This document shows, in pieces, positions 54,523 through 63,142 of a stretch of 64,000 nt of DNA. The first letter of the stretch is position 1. Each line of letters starts with the position of its first letter. The notes under the pieces were generated by a model that was not told where the DNA came from, searched no databases, and saw only the letters and a list, made by a program, of their open reading frames with translations. The DNA comes from Lampris incognitus. Lineage: Eukaryota; Chordata; Actinopteri; Lampriformes; Lampridae. The stretch covers positions 6,324,683-6,388,682 of the forward strand of contig NC_079223.1 in the NCBI RefSeq assembly GCF_029633865.1, read 5' to 3'. The position numbers and the translations under genes are program-made.

Positions 54523-55244
54523 GTTCCGTAACCTATGGAGGTCGTAGGAGCCCAGCTGATGTCTCGACAAGTCTCTTCCACCGCTCCCTATCCATCGCAG
54601 CTCTGCCCGCCTCCACTAAGCTCATCTGCAGCCATTCTCCCATCAATCAACCAAGCGCTTTACAACTAATCCCTAAAGGCAACTTGGTCCCATGTTGTTG
54701 ACCCAGGTTTCTCTGTCTCCCTCCTGCCAGGCCTTGCAGGGTGTCCTCTGCAAGTGTCCTTTCCGTTCGGCAGACGTGCCCAAACCAGTTTAATCCCCCC
54801 CCCCTTTTATACCACTGTCAGTAAACCATCATGGCGACCAGCAGCTTCCTCAACGCTGTTCAGCGCTGCGGCTCTGCGGCGCTCCTCCATGAGCTCTGAG
54901 TTCAGAGGCTCGGACCGTTTCCTCCAGAGCTTCTGCTCCGGTCCAGGATTCTGCACCGTACAGGAGAGCCGCTAAACACGGCGACGTGGTGACCTGAACA
55001 AGACGAGTTTATGCCTAACCCCCCCTCCTCCTCCTTCCCTCCTCTTCCTCACTACCACTGGTGGTTCATCCAGAGACGGCAGAATACGCGCGGGACCTAC
55101 CAGCGTGAACTCGGCCCCCGGCCAGGCGATCTTGAAGGGGATCTCGTCGGTGAAGGATGGGTACCCGCCCCTGTTAGCCGACACGCCGCCGCCGCCGCAG
55201 CCTTCAATCAGCCCGCCGAGCAGCACCAGCAGCAGCCCCTCCAT
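48734..55244 (-). CDS. erlec1: Endoplasmic reticulum lectin 1 (XTP3-B), complete 14-exon CDS, 490 aa
   Basis: An ER-lumen lectin of ERAD that binds trimmed N-glycans and works with the SEL1L/HRD1 ligase (family knowledge). Minus-strand exons in order: 55244-55101, 54437-54333, 53032-52952, 52732-52655, 52540-52477, 52364-52303, 52092-51869, 51666-51525, 51429-51268, 51177-51118, 50978-50854, 49269-49192, 49054-48979, 48805-48734. All have GT/AG borders and consistent phases; the sum of 1,473 nt equals 490 codons plus TAA. Human ERLEC1 is about 483 aa and also has 14 exons. A hydrophobic signal peptide ([15 protein letters not shown]) is followed by MRH domain 1 (about residues 104-245, [20 protein letters not shown]), an acidic insert ([16 protein letters not shown]), and MRH domain 2 (about 345-475, [17 protein letters not shown]). 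No ER-retention tail is visible, as in the family. Confidence 0.96.
49565..49945 (-). mobile_element. Tandem pair of tRNA-like SINE heads
   Basis: Two related minus-strand tRNA-like units (about 49565-49710 and 49814-49945) share 'ccagtcgactaa.gg.tccg' and 'acccgttagcca.gggctag'. Both have a B-box-like GGTTCGCGTCCC / GGATTCGTGTCCC and an A-box-like 'agtcgactggt'. Roughly 100 bp of other sequence separates them. A related + copy lies at 56215-56330. Confidence 0.6.
49957..50177. mobile_element. MITE 'CAAGGCTCAGCG', copy 2, near-perfect 8-bp TSD
   Basis: Ends CAAGGCTCAGCGTTTTC / complement of CAAGGCTCAGCGTTTTC, a 17-bp perfect terminal repeat. Flanks ACAATATC (49949-49956) and ACAATATA (50178-50185). 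The body matches the copy at 47586-47791. The 8-bp duplication and C-A...T-G ends suggest a hAT origin. Confidence 0.85.
50854..52092 (-). CDS. erlec1: erlec1 exons 7-11
   Basis: Exons 52092-51869, 51666-51525, 51429-51268, 51177-51118 and 50978-50854. They encode [20 protein letters not shown] (with an NGT glycosylation site) to [71 protein letters not shown] and [20 protein letters not shown]. Spacing is tight (introns 90-250 bp). Confidence 0.95.
52156..52257. mobile_element. ~100-bp MITE in erlec1 intron 6
   Basis: 'cccctttcacactggccaaa' with 'aacccgc' is repeated inverted as 'gcgggttttttt' with 'ggccagtgtgaaag'. The two arms fill most of the element and a second inner pair (gtccgcctt / aaggcggat) lies at the centre. 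The TSD is not clear. Confidence 0.7.
52303..54437 (-). CDS. erlec1: erlec1 exons 2-6 (first MRH domain)
   Basis: Exons 54437-54333, 53032-52952, 52732-52655, 52540-52477 and 52364-52303. They encode [40 protein letters not shown] with [27 protein letters not shown] with [26 protein letters not shown] and the acidic insert [20 protein letters not shown]. The insert differs in sequence from the mammalian Glu/Lys-rich linker as I recall it. Intron 2 (53033-54332) carries a family-2 SINE. Confidence 0.94.
53033..54332 (-). other. erlec1 intron 2
   Basis: 1.3 kb. Includes the family-2 SINE at 53820-54180 ending in (GGAT)n, a G10 run (53180-53189), and A/T-rich direct repeats of 'aagtatac' around 53745-54250. 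Nothing else was recognised. Confidence 0.55.
53820..54202 (+). mobile_element. tRNA-like SINE, family 2, with (GGAT)n tail
   Basis: Head 'gggcagcacagtggtaagcg', B-box-like GGTTCAAGCCCC, body 'cgtcccgggtcgtcctctgt', 3' end 'gagagcaggataagcggttc' and a terminal (GATG)n at about 54172-54202. Its flanks 'tttctgataag' (53811-53821) and 'tctctgataag' (54204-54214) are a likely target-site duplication. Confidence 0.8.
54489..54780. repeat. (ATC)n microsatellite plus unclassified repeat in erlec1 intron 1
   Basis: A run of CAT/ATC units (54489-54520) is followed by 'cctatggaggtcgtaggagc' ... 'gtcccatgttgttgacccag', a wording known to me as repetitive in fish. The class is not identified. 54810-54990 (GC-rich, 'atggcgaccagcagcttcct') remains unexplained. 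Confidence 0.45.
55101..55244 (-). CDS. erlec1: erlec1 exon 1 (signal peptide)
   Basis: Encodes [20 protein letters not shown] then [20 protein letters not shown], with donor CTG|gtaggt. An in-frame ATG 45 bases upstream (55289) would put MYLRRQDALLRDGAT before the hydrophobic core. The inner ATG is preferred because it gives a standard signal peptide and has a G at +4. Confidence 0.93.
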
Positions 55245-55560
55245 CGTCGCCCCGTCCCGCAGAAGCGCGTCTTGTCTCCGCAGGTACATAGCCCGGCCGC
55301 CTACAGCTCAAACCCCGCTCATCTGTACAGGGAACCCGGGGAACTGGAACCATGTCCGGCTGACTCCCGCTCGACAGGTGCGAAACCAACCGCAGCTCCG
55401 GCCGGATGTCAACACAGCGCCCCGTACCGGAAGTGGATTATTTGCTCTGCCACGTCATTTTTCGCTCTTGACGGGAAGACGGGGAGAGAGAGAGGAAGGC
55501 GGGGGGAAAAAAGGGGCGGCGCCATCTAGTGGTGCCTGCGAGGTTCCGCCCGACCCTTAT
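55245..55560 (-). promoter_or_regulatory. erlec1: erlec1 proximal promoter region (inferred)
   Basis: A CpG-rich stretch upstream of the erlec1 start on the minus strand. It contains an ETS core CCGGAAGTG (55428-55436, + strand) and, on the minus strand, TGACGTGG (55457-55450), which matches the UPRE consensus bound by ATF6/XBP1. No TATA box was seen. The transcription start is not determined. Confidence 0.5.
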
Positions 55561-55804
55561 CCGAACCGCTTAGGCTGCCGTCGGGGCCTGTTGTCGTGTG
55601 TGATACAGACAGGGAGACGACTCGGGTTCGAGGCGCACAGACGCACCGTCAGCTACGGACGGACTACCGGAACTCCTGCCTCACGTAACGCGTGACGGCA
55701 CATGACGGAAATACGTCACTGTCGTAAACATCCCGGCGCCGCGCCTGTGACGATACATCTGAGGGGGAAATAGCAACTCTTACTTTATTCACATCGAATT
55801 TTTG

Positions 55805-55967
55805 GTTTGAAGAGGAGAATAGGAGGAGAGGAAGGCCAGAGAGGAGGTTTATGGATGTGGTGAGGGAGGACATGCAGGTGGCTGGTGTGACGGAGGAAGA
55901 TGCAGAGGACAGGAAGAGATGGACACGGATGGTCCGCTGTGGCGCCCCCTAACGGCAGCAGCCGAAA
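55805..55967 (+). mobile_element. RTE LINE 3' end, + copy with TAG tail
   Basis: The + strand encodes [40 protein letters not shown] and GAP stop, then 'cggcagcagccgaaactagt' and a (TAG)n tail. Same family as the 15621-15875 copy. Confidence 0.8.
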
Positions 55968-55968
55968 C

Positions 55969-56000
<32 letters not shown>

Positions 56001-56050
56001 CTAGTAGTGGTAGTAGTAGTAGTAGTAGTAGTGGTAGTAGTAGTAGTAGA
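55968..56050 (+). repeat. (TAG)n microsatellite expanded from the LINE tail
   Basis: About 27 TAG units with a few interruptions, starting exactly where the shorter TAG tail of the other LINE copies begins. Confidence 0.95.
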
Positions 56051-56960
56051 CTTTATTCAAATCAAATCAATTTTATTTGTATAGTCCAATATCACAAATT
56101 ACAAATTTGCCTCAGGGGGCTTAACATCAACACAACATCCTGTCCTTATGTAGCATGGTTAAAAACGTCATATCCAAGAAATGTTATATAATTGTAAACT
56201 ACTAATAAGACACGTTAGCCCCGAGCTAACGGGTCTGACCCTTTAGCCGAGCGGTTAGTGATGTCGCCTTGTAGTGCAATACACCTCGTATCGAATCCCG
56301 CACCGGGCAAGAAAGTAACCGGTTACATAATTACACAAAGTATCACCACATGATTATTATTATTATTTTCATTGCCAACATTATTTTATTTTATTATATC
56401 ATCAGGAAACGCTTATAGTAGCCCCTCCTTGTTGTGACGCCATTTCCTGTTAGTAGCCCCGCCCTGCTGTGGCGCAATTTCCAGTTAGTAGCCCCGCCCT
56501 GTTGTGACGCCATTTCCTGTTACTAGCTACAAATCGTATGTTCCCCCTGTCATGTCCCGCTTTGGACATGTAGCAAGAGGTATGTGTTCATCTTTGTATG
56601 CCCCTGTAATGTATTTTATCCATCCCTAATGTGTCTTATGTCTAATGTGGGTCCCGATTCTTGCCTAGGCTGCAGCAGGAGCTGATCTGACGTCTTCTGA
56701 CACCTGTCCTGTTTTGTTTATATGCGACAGACAGAATACAGATCCCATGCATGAGAGAAGGTGTCCTGTCTTCCCTACACAACGCAGCGGAAGAGTACAC
56801 CGGTCACACTGGGACCCTTTCATGGGACAAGGAACAACTCCCTTAAAACAAAACCTTTAACAGGGGGGCGAAATGGGAAGAAGCCTCCGGGAGAGCAACA
56901 GAGGAGGGATCTCTCTCTTTACTCATGCGCATAGGTAGGTCCACATTAAAAAGAACAATA
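56051..56960 (+). repeat. LINE/SINE 3'-end-like repeats with nested tRNA-like unit
   Basis: 56051-56165 ('attttatttgtatagtccaa', 'tgcctcagggggcttaacat') and 56790-56935 ('gaacaactcccttaaaacaa', 'agcaacagaggagggatctc') look like two halves of one common fish retroelement 3' end. Between them are a tRNA-like unit (56215-56330; 'tagccgagcggttagtgatg', B-box 'atcgaatcccgc') and a 42-bp repeat (56418-56526). Confidence 0.55.
56418..56526 (+). repeat. Three tandem ~42-bp units
   Basis: 'tagtagccccgccctgttgt' with 'gacgccatttcctgt' occurs three times with a few changes (ctcctt, gctgtggcgca). Confidence 0.85.
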
Positions 56961-57130
56961 CGACAGCAACACAAAAATACAGATGACAGCAGATCACAAG
57001 TGCACAAGGATTAAAACCTATGCAGACGTCTGTTCCAGTGTTTCCAGAAACAACCTTGTGTCACTTTGTGTAGGCTCAGTTAACAGCATTACAATTACAT
57101 GTTGGAGGCAATTAATCGACACATAATTTT

Positions 57131-57406
57131 TTACACGAAATCCCTCAACACTGCATGGAAAGTGGGAACATCACTAGCCACAAACACATGGCTTGCACTT
57201 GTCCATCTTGGAGGCTTGAGCAGGCTTCTGAATGCATCATGACATGCCACCTGCAGCTTTTTCATTTTTGCCTTGCTATAACTGCACCACAAGTGGGCAG
57301 TATAGAGTGAGGTACGGTAGGCCCTAAAAACAGCAGCTTTAACGTCATCTGTACACATACGACATTTGCGTGCCAGCATATTGGCTTGTGCGTTGTGAGA
57401 GAGCAT
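57131..57406 (-). pseudogene. Non-LTR retrotransposon C-terminal fragment
   Basis: The minus-strand frame with ANMLARKCRMCTDDVKAAVF, TSLYTAHLWCSYSKAKMKKL and CHDAFRSLLKPPRWTSASHV matches the region after the RT domain in fish LINEs. Only about 90 codons remain. 56960-57130 may be its 3' end. Confidence 0.7.
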
Positions 57407-57709
57407 ATATCATAAATCTATTGATTATTCTAGCTAAATTCTATACACATAAGTGCAAGTTTACAAACCAAAGACCTCTTTTTGTTGTTTCTAGTGCCAA
57501 TAAAAAGGCGCACAAAAACTACTGGCATGTGTTCGCTGTAAAATATGTATGTAAATGAAATGTGATCTTAGCTGGTGTGTATTAAATGTTTTTTTTCTTT
57601 TCCTTTTTATTGTTTTTATTATTTTATTTGGCCTGCCCCTGGCATGTTTGTTTTCACTGTAGTCATTCATGGTGTAAAAATATGACATGTGTACAACTTG
57701 TTGTCAATT

Positions 57710-58218
57710 ACTCAGATAGCAAAACTGCTGTGGCCCGGACCCGTCCCACACCCGACACTTCATCCAGCCCACATACAGTGTGGAATGACGGCACTTGGCT
57801 GGTCCGCTCCCGTTTGCCAGATCTGGGCCAGAGCCAAGCCACAGCAACTCCACATGTGCCACATATTTGCCAAAAGTGGCCCATATTTGTTTTGTGATAT
57901 TTGGGCCATATTCACCATTTACCACACGGGCCACTTCAGGGTCACATCCAGATCACATGTTGCCCAGAGCACCGCGTGTTTGCCAAAAGAGGCCCACATT
58001 TGATTTGCCATATTTGGGCCATATTTGCTATTATACATGTGGGCCAATTCAATTCAATTCAATTCAATGTATTGTCATTAAAAACAATGTGCAGGCACAT
58101 GTTAAAAATGAAATGAGGGGGCCACTTCAGGCTCACATCCATTTTGTCAGGGCCAGAAGAAGGCCATCAGTGCCGCATCATTGCCTGAAGTGGCCCACAT
58201 CTGGATGCTATCTGGGTA
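57710..58218. mobile_element. Repeat with ACYCAGATAGCA termini ('gggccacttcaggctcacat')
   Basis: Left end 'actcagatagcaaaactgct' and right end 'ggatgctatctgggtagt' are inverted. The interior has several related 'ggcccacatttg' / 'gggccatatttg' phrases. An 'aattcaattcaattcaatgt' piece (58047-58110) looks like a separate small insert. Confidence 0.55.
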
Positions 58219-58384
58219 GTCAGTAAAGGGGGAAAAAATTCTGGTGGTGCCGTACTTTGACCTCAGTGAATTAATTGGTTCACCTCTGCTGGTGGACCAA
58301 TTAATTCACTTTTTTTTAGTCGCTTTGCATTTGTCTTCAGAATACTTGGGCGTCCAACACCCAAGTATTCTGTTTTGCAATACG

Positions 58385-58385
<1 letters not shown>

Positions 58386-58477
<92 letters not shown>
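58386..58477 (+). repeat. (GA)n microsatellite
   Basis: About 45 uninterrupted GA units. Confidence 0.97.
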
Positions 58478-58479
<2 letters not shown>

Positions 58480-58731
58480 TTGTCGAGACAGAGCTGCACC
58501 TTTTTAGCTGAATGCAAGACATTCTGGGAAATTCGCCATTACTACTTTCAGAAATTTGAGGAGAGACACCCCAAATTCACGGCCCTGCCAAACCCCAGAA
58601 AACTGCCCCACATGAACACAGAGACAGCTGTACTGTGGCTGCACAGTATGTTCTAGCCTGCCACCGTCTGAGGGACAGTGTGTGATACCCCGTACCCCTT
58701 CCCATCAGGGAGGACTGGGACAACACTCGGA

Positions 58732-58732
<1 letters not shown>

Positions 58733-58791
<59 letters not shown>
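58733..58791 (+). repeat. (CA)n microsatellite
   Basis: About 29 uninterrupted CA units. Confidence 0.97.
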
Positions 58792-58795
<4 letters not shown>

Positions 58796-59187
58796 GAGAC
58801 TGACAAATTCGCACACATCCGCCCACACAGGATCTTGTTGCCATGACGTAGCTGTGCAAGTTGTTTTATTGCATGTGTTGGTGCATATATGTTTTGTTTT
58901 CGTGCACTGTCATTGTCCTTTATGTGAAAATGCTTTGCAATACAAATGTATATTTGTCATGCTAATAAAAGCAAATTTGAATTTGAGAGAGAGCGAGAGC
59001 GAGGGCGAGAGAGAGAGAGAGGGGGGGGGGGTCACAGTATAGACGGACCCCGGCCAGACATGTCCGTTATCCTGCTTTAGGATCTTATAATACACCAGCT
59101 TTGCCTTCAAGATGAAGTTTGACTACCGGAGGTTTTTAACAGTTGCTTGAAACGCGTCAGCCCAAAACAGGCGAGCGCAAGCGGAAG

Positions 59188-59519
59188 CTCATTGAGGTCT
59201 TATATGGTGTTATTACGTAATTCATGTTCCTGAGTTGAATTGTCGTAAAGCTTGTTATTTGTAATGGCGGCTCATTGAGGTCTTATATGGTGTTATTACG
59301 TAATTCATGTTCCTGAGCTGAATTGTCGTAAAGCTTGTTATTTGTAATGGCGGCTCATTGAGGTCTTAGATGGTGTTATGACGTAATTCATGTTCCTGAG
59401 TTGAATTGTCGTAAAGCTTGTTATTTGTAATGGCGGCTCATTGAGGTCTTATATGGTGTTATTACGTAATTCATGTTCCTGAGTTGAATTGTCGTAAAGC
59501 TTGTTATTTGTAATGGCGG
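59188..59519 (+). repeat. 83-bp tandem repeat, four copies, with TTACGTAA in each
   Basis: 'ctcattgaggtcttatatgg' starts at 59188, 59271, 59354 and 59437, exactly 83 bp apart. Differences are few (atatgg/agatgg, attacg/atgacg, gagttg/gagctg). Each unit carries TTACGTAA (59213, 59296, 59462) or TGACGTAA (59379). Confidence 0.95.
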
Positions 59520-60665
59520 CGCGTGTGAGTTTAGGACACCTGGGAGATGTAGTCTGTTAGTTTCTACTACATGAAGCGCGTGGTGGTACATTAGTGAGGG
59601 GCAGCGACGTGAGAAACGGGGCTGTTATACAGGCCGGACCACAGGCCGCCTGAGGCCTCCGGACCCCCGTCCGCTTCAGACCGGGGGAGATGTCCAGCAC
59701 AAGTAGGGCACGACAGAGGAAAACACAGATGGTTTTAACTCTGCCTCCCTGTGGAGGGTTTTTGGAGGTGCATGTGAACAAAGTGCCCCCAGAACACATT
59801 CTGTGTAACCTCGGACAAATTCTGTGATGCCTCTTTGGGTTTAGACGGGTCTGACAGGACGATACGTTCAGAAGTCTGCACCCCGCACACAGAGGAGCAG
59901 GCAGTCTGCCCCCTCCATCACGGGGCTGATTCAGCCTCTTGTGATTTAGGCAGTGGGCTCGTCTTTTACCTCGAGGCCTACAAGGCCCCCATGACCTACA
60001 GCAGTCAAGGTGGACCTGGTCATGTTAATTTGCTGTGTCCTCCTGATATTTCATGTTGAAGTGGAGCAGAACGAGGGCTCGCATTAAGGGAGCCACGCTT
60101 CCTTTGAGGGGTGGTTAAACGCCTCCATAAACCCTTCCCACCTGTTGGTGGAGCTGTTGATGTAAATATGGGGAGAACACAGGCTGGGAGAAGAGGAGGG
60201 ATTACGGCAGAGATTTTTAGACAAAGAGTGAGAGGATTTGGAAGTGAAAGGGATATGGAAAAACAGGGGAGATACAAGCCAGAGAATATCCCACTAGATC
60301 ATCCACCCTCTCCCGTGACTCTCCTCGACATACATACCAGCTCGCACCAATGTCAAGATGCCATGTGTGCACAGGGACTTCGAAAGAAGGCTATTTTATC
60401 GACCGTATACGTGAAGGGTATATATGTCCAAGCTGGAACAAGCCCTTTATCCCAGTCACAAAGGCACGACTGCAGACGCAATCGAATATCGTAATTACAC
60501 GAAACTTTAATTCCCCTTTGATGAGAACTGAAAATGCTGCTCTGACTCCTCTCCGTGTTGCATTTTCCTTATCTACGCCCAATCTCTGCCATTGTTTACG
60601 TTATCAGTTCTTGCCAGTTATGGGAGGTGAAGGGGAGAGGTTTTCGGTCGAGGCATGCTCAACTT
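59520..60665. other. Intergenic, no recognised content
   Basis: About 1.1 kb with no transposon motif, tRNA or conserved coding block that I could identify. The open frames here (for example 60111-60494) have no family features. Confidence 0.45.
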
Positions 60666-60673
60666 GCACATCC

Positions 60674-60731
<58 letters not shown>
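60674..60731 (+). repeat. (GA)n microsatellite
   Basis: About 29 uninterrupted AG units. Confidence 0.97.
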
Positions 60732-60735
<4 letters not shown>

Positions 60736-61018
60736 GGCTATTAACATAAAACGTTGCAGGAAATCCAGCTCAGTGTTCAACCGCAAAAGGTTGGTAGGTT
60801 TTTTTAATCATAAAAGCTCCATGTTTATCCGCTCTTTAGGGTGAAAACTATCTGCCATTTGCAGGATGTTTAGTTTTTTTTTTTGAGAGTACATGGACAT
60901 TAACATCCCAAAGGTTAAGATGAAAGGAACCGGCTTGTGTGGGGTCAGAATATATATTCATGAATTAATCAACTCATTGTATTTGCTTGATTGTGGAACT
61001 GCTCACTATATCAAAGAA

Positions 61019-61110
61019 TTCATTATATATCCATTATATATCATTATAGTATATCATTATATATCATTATAGTATATCATTATATATCATTATATATCCA
61101 TTATATCACC
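61019..61110 (+). repeat. A/T-rich 'tatatcattatag' tandem tract
   Basis: Multiple copies of 'tatatcattata' / 'tatatccattata' in about 90 bp. Confidence 0.85.
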
Positions 61111-61151
61111 TTTTCTTCTAGAGATATCATTATGATATTTGAAGTCTGTTG

Positions 61152-61156
<5 letters not shown>

Positions 61157-61232
<76 letters not shown>

Positions 61233-61239
61233 TACATAC

Positions 61240-61270
<31 letters not shown>

Positions 61271-61604
61271 AAGATGTATGTATGTATGTATGTATGTATG
61301 TATGTATGTATGTATGTATGTATGCATGCATGCATGTATGTATGTATGTATGTATGTATGTATGTATGTATGTATGTATGTATGTATGTGTTTGTACATG
61401 GCACATGTAAAGAAGTATGTATATGTAGGTATATAAAGATGCATACAACTTATACATACATACCTCCTCTTACGTACATACATACATACATATACCTCTT
61501 CTTTACATGTGCCATGTACATACATACATACATCATACATACATCATACATACATCATACATCATACATACATACATACATACATACATACATACATACA
61601 TACA

Positions 61605-61635
<31 letters not shown>
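61157..61635 (+). repeat. Alternating (CATA)n / (CA)n / (TG)n / (TGTA)n / (CATA)n palindromic tract
   Basis: (CATA)n 61157-61196, (CA)n to about 61228, (TG)n about 61240-61256, (TGTA)n to 61388, a unique 105-bp part with a 22-bp inverted repeat, then (CATA)n 61519-61635. Complementary tracts face each other. Confidence 0.93.
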
Positions 61636-61636
<1 letters not shown>

Positions 61637-61659
61637 CCCCTTCTTTACATGTGCAGATG

Positions 61660-63135
61660 AAGACATGAAGTTGAAATGGTGTATACACATTAAAATAAAG
61701 ACTTTTTTAAAAATCGTTTCTAGCAACAACAGAAAAGGGCATTGTTTTGGCTGAACTGTTGCTCAGCTGTGTGCCAAATTCTGGATTTCTGTCTTCTGAA
61801 GACTCACCCTGAGTTTCTAAAGCAGACCTCCTAGTTACTTCAGAAGTGATCAATGGTGGCAAAGCATCGCGGGAGCACACCGGCGGGAACTGTTTAAATC
61901 CTGGCACTTCTAAAATGTGATGGATGTAGCTCCCGTTTACCTTAACTTGCCCCCCCCCTTTTTTTTTTTAAACGAGCAGAACACAAATATCTTTGGGATG
62001 TATGTCATTTACATAGATACCTTGCTCATATCCTGTCCTTCTGCAGGACTGGTACGTGCTATCTCTCCATCCGTGACCCCGCACCACTCTACATGCAGAA
62101 ATAAGGAGGGAGGAGATCAGTCTTCGTGCTGGAAAGTCTTCAATCTCACCAAGACGTCACCCAGAAACCGCAGGATTGTGTTCAGATTTAAAACACGGAT
62201 GAAGGACTTAACATTTTGATTTCCTTTTTCCTGCCTTTAAATTTTGCAGGAAGCTTCGTGCGCCTCTTTTCCTATTACTTTCAAGGTGGAAGCGCACAGA
62301 TCCGCAAGAGAAAAATGAAATTGAATCACCCCAATGTTCAATTTAATGCTTCTCCCCTCACACATTTATGGAAGGCTAGCAAGCACAATATTAGCTGTGC
62401 ACCGCGAGTTTTTCCTGTTGCACAAAAAAAAAAAGAGAGGAAAGAGAATGCTTTCCACAAGCCCGGAGCAAGTGAGGTGGATTTGATGGAAAATCCTCCT
62501 GAGCTAACGGGTGGGCTTGCTCACCAAGTGAAGGCCGGAGTGGCAGGACACCAGGCGGGGCGCTGCCTGATGGGCATCTTAAAGCCCACCTGAACAAACC
62601 CTCCCGGTTGCCATGTAACAACGACGCTGTCATCCAGGTGCTTGTTGTTTTTACATGTTTACTACTACCTTAAAGGGAAGCGTTGCCTGCTAAATCGGCC
62701 GTGTGAGCGAATGCACCTTGAACAAACACCGCCAAGGGAAACAAACCAACGAGTCGGTGAGACATGAAAGAAAATAGATTTGCAAGTGCAAGTCAATCAC
62801 AGAGGAGCTTCCTTGCACCCCTGCAGAGCAGATAATGACAGGGTATTTTTGTTCAGATGGATCTGGATGGGCTCCAGGTATTCAGCGAGCTGATCCTCGC
62901 CGTAGTGGACTGTGACTGACTCGACATGGGAACGGCAAAGAGGGGTTCGAACAGATGGAGCTTCCCTGAAAACAATGAGCTCCATGTCAAATTCACACGC
63001 TAATACACCTGACAGGTGAACGGCAAGCGTGCCAAACCGAGACACTCGTGAAGGCATCATAAAACGATTAATGTTATGCACCGTGTTCTGCCAGGTCAAG
63101 TCAGGTCAAGTCAGTTAGCACAAAAATACTTACCT
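61660..63135. other. Intergenic, no recognised content
   Basis: 1.5 kb without recognisable repeats or coding motifs. A 100-codon minus frame (63099-62797) is open but has no family signature. Confidence 0.45.
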
Positions 63136-63142
63136 GGAGTCT

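Noticed and set aside
59188-59519. CRISPR-like array of four units
   Set aside because: Units are contiguous 83-bp tandem copies without unique spacers.
61157-61635. CRISPR-like array
   Set aside because: The repeats are 4-bp simple repeats without spacers, in a eukaryotic genome.
61101-61660. Long frames of His-Thr-Tyr-Ile or Cys-Val-Tyr-Met repeats
   Set aside because: Direct translations of CATA/TGTA and CA/TG simple repeats.
62797-63099. 100-codon minus-strand frame near the right edge
   Set aside because: Looks smooth but has no family signature, neighbour gene or splice evidence; kept out of the gene list.
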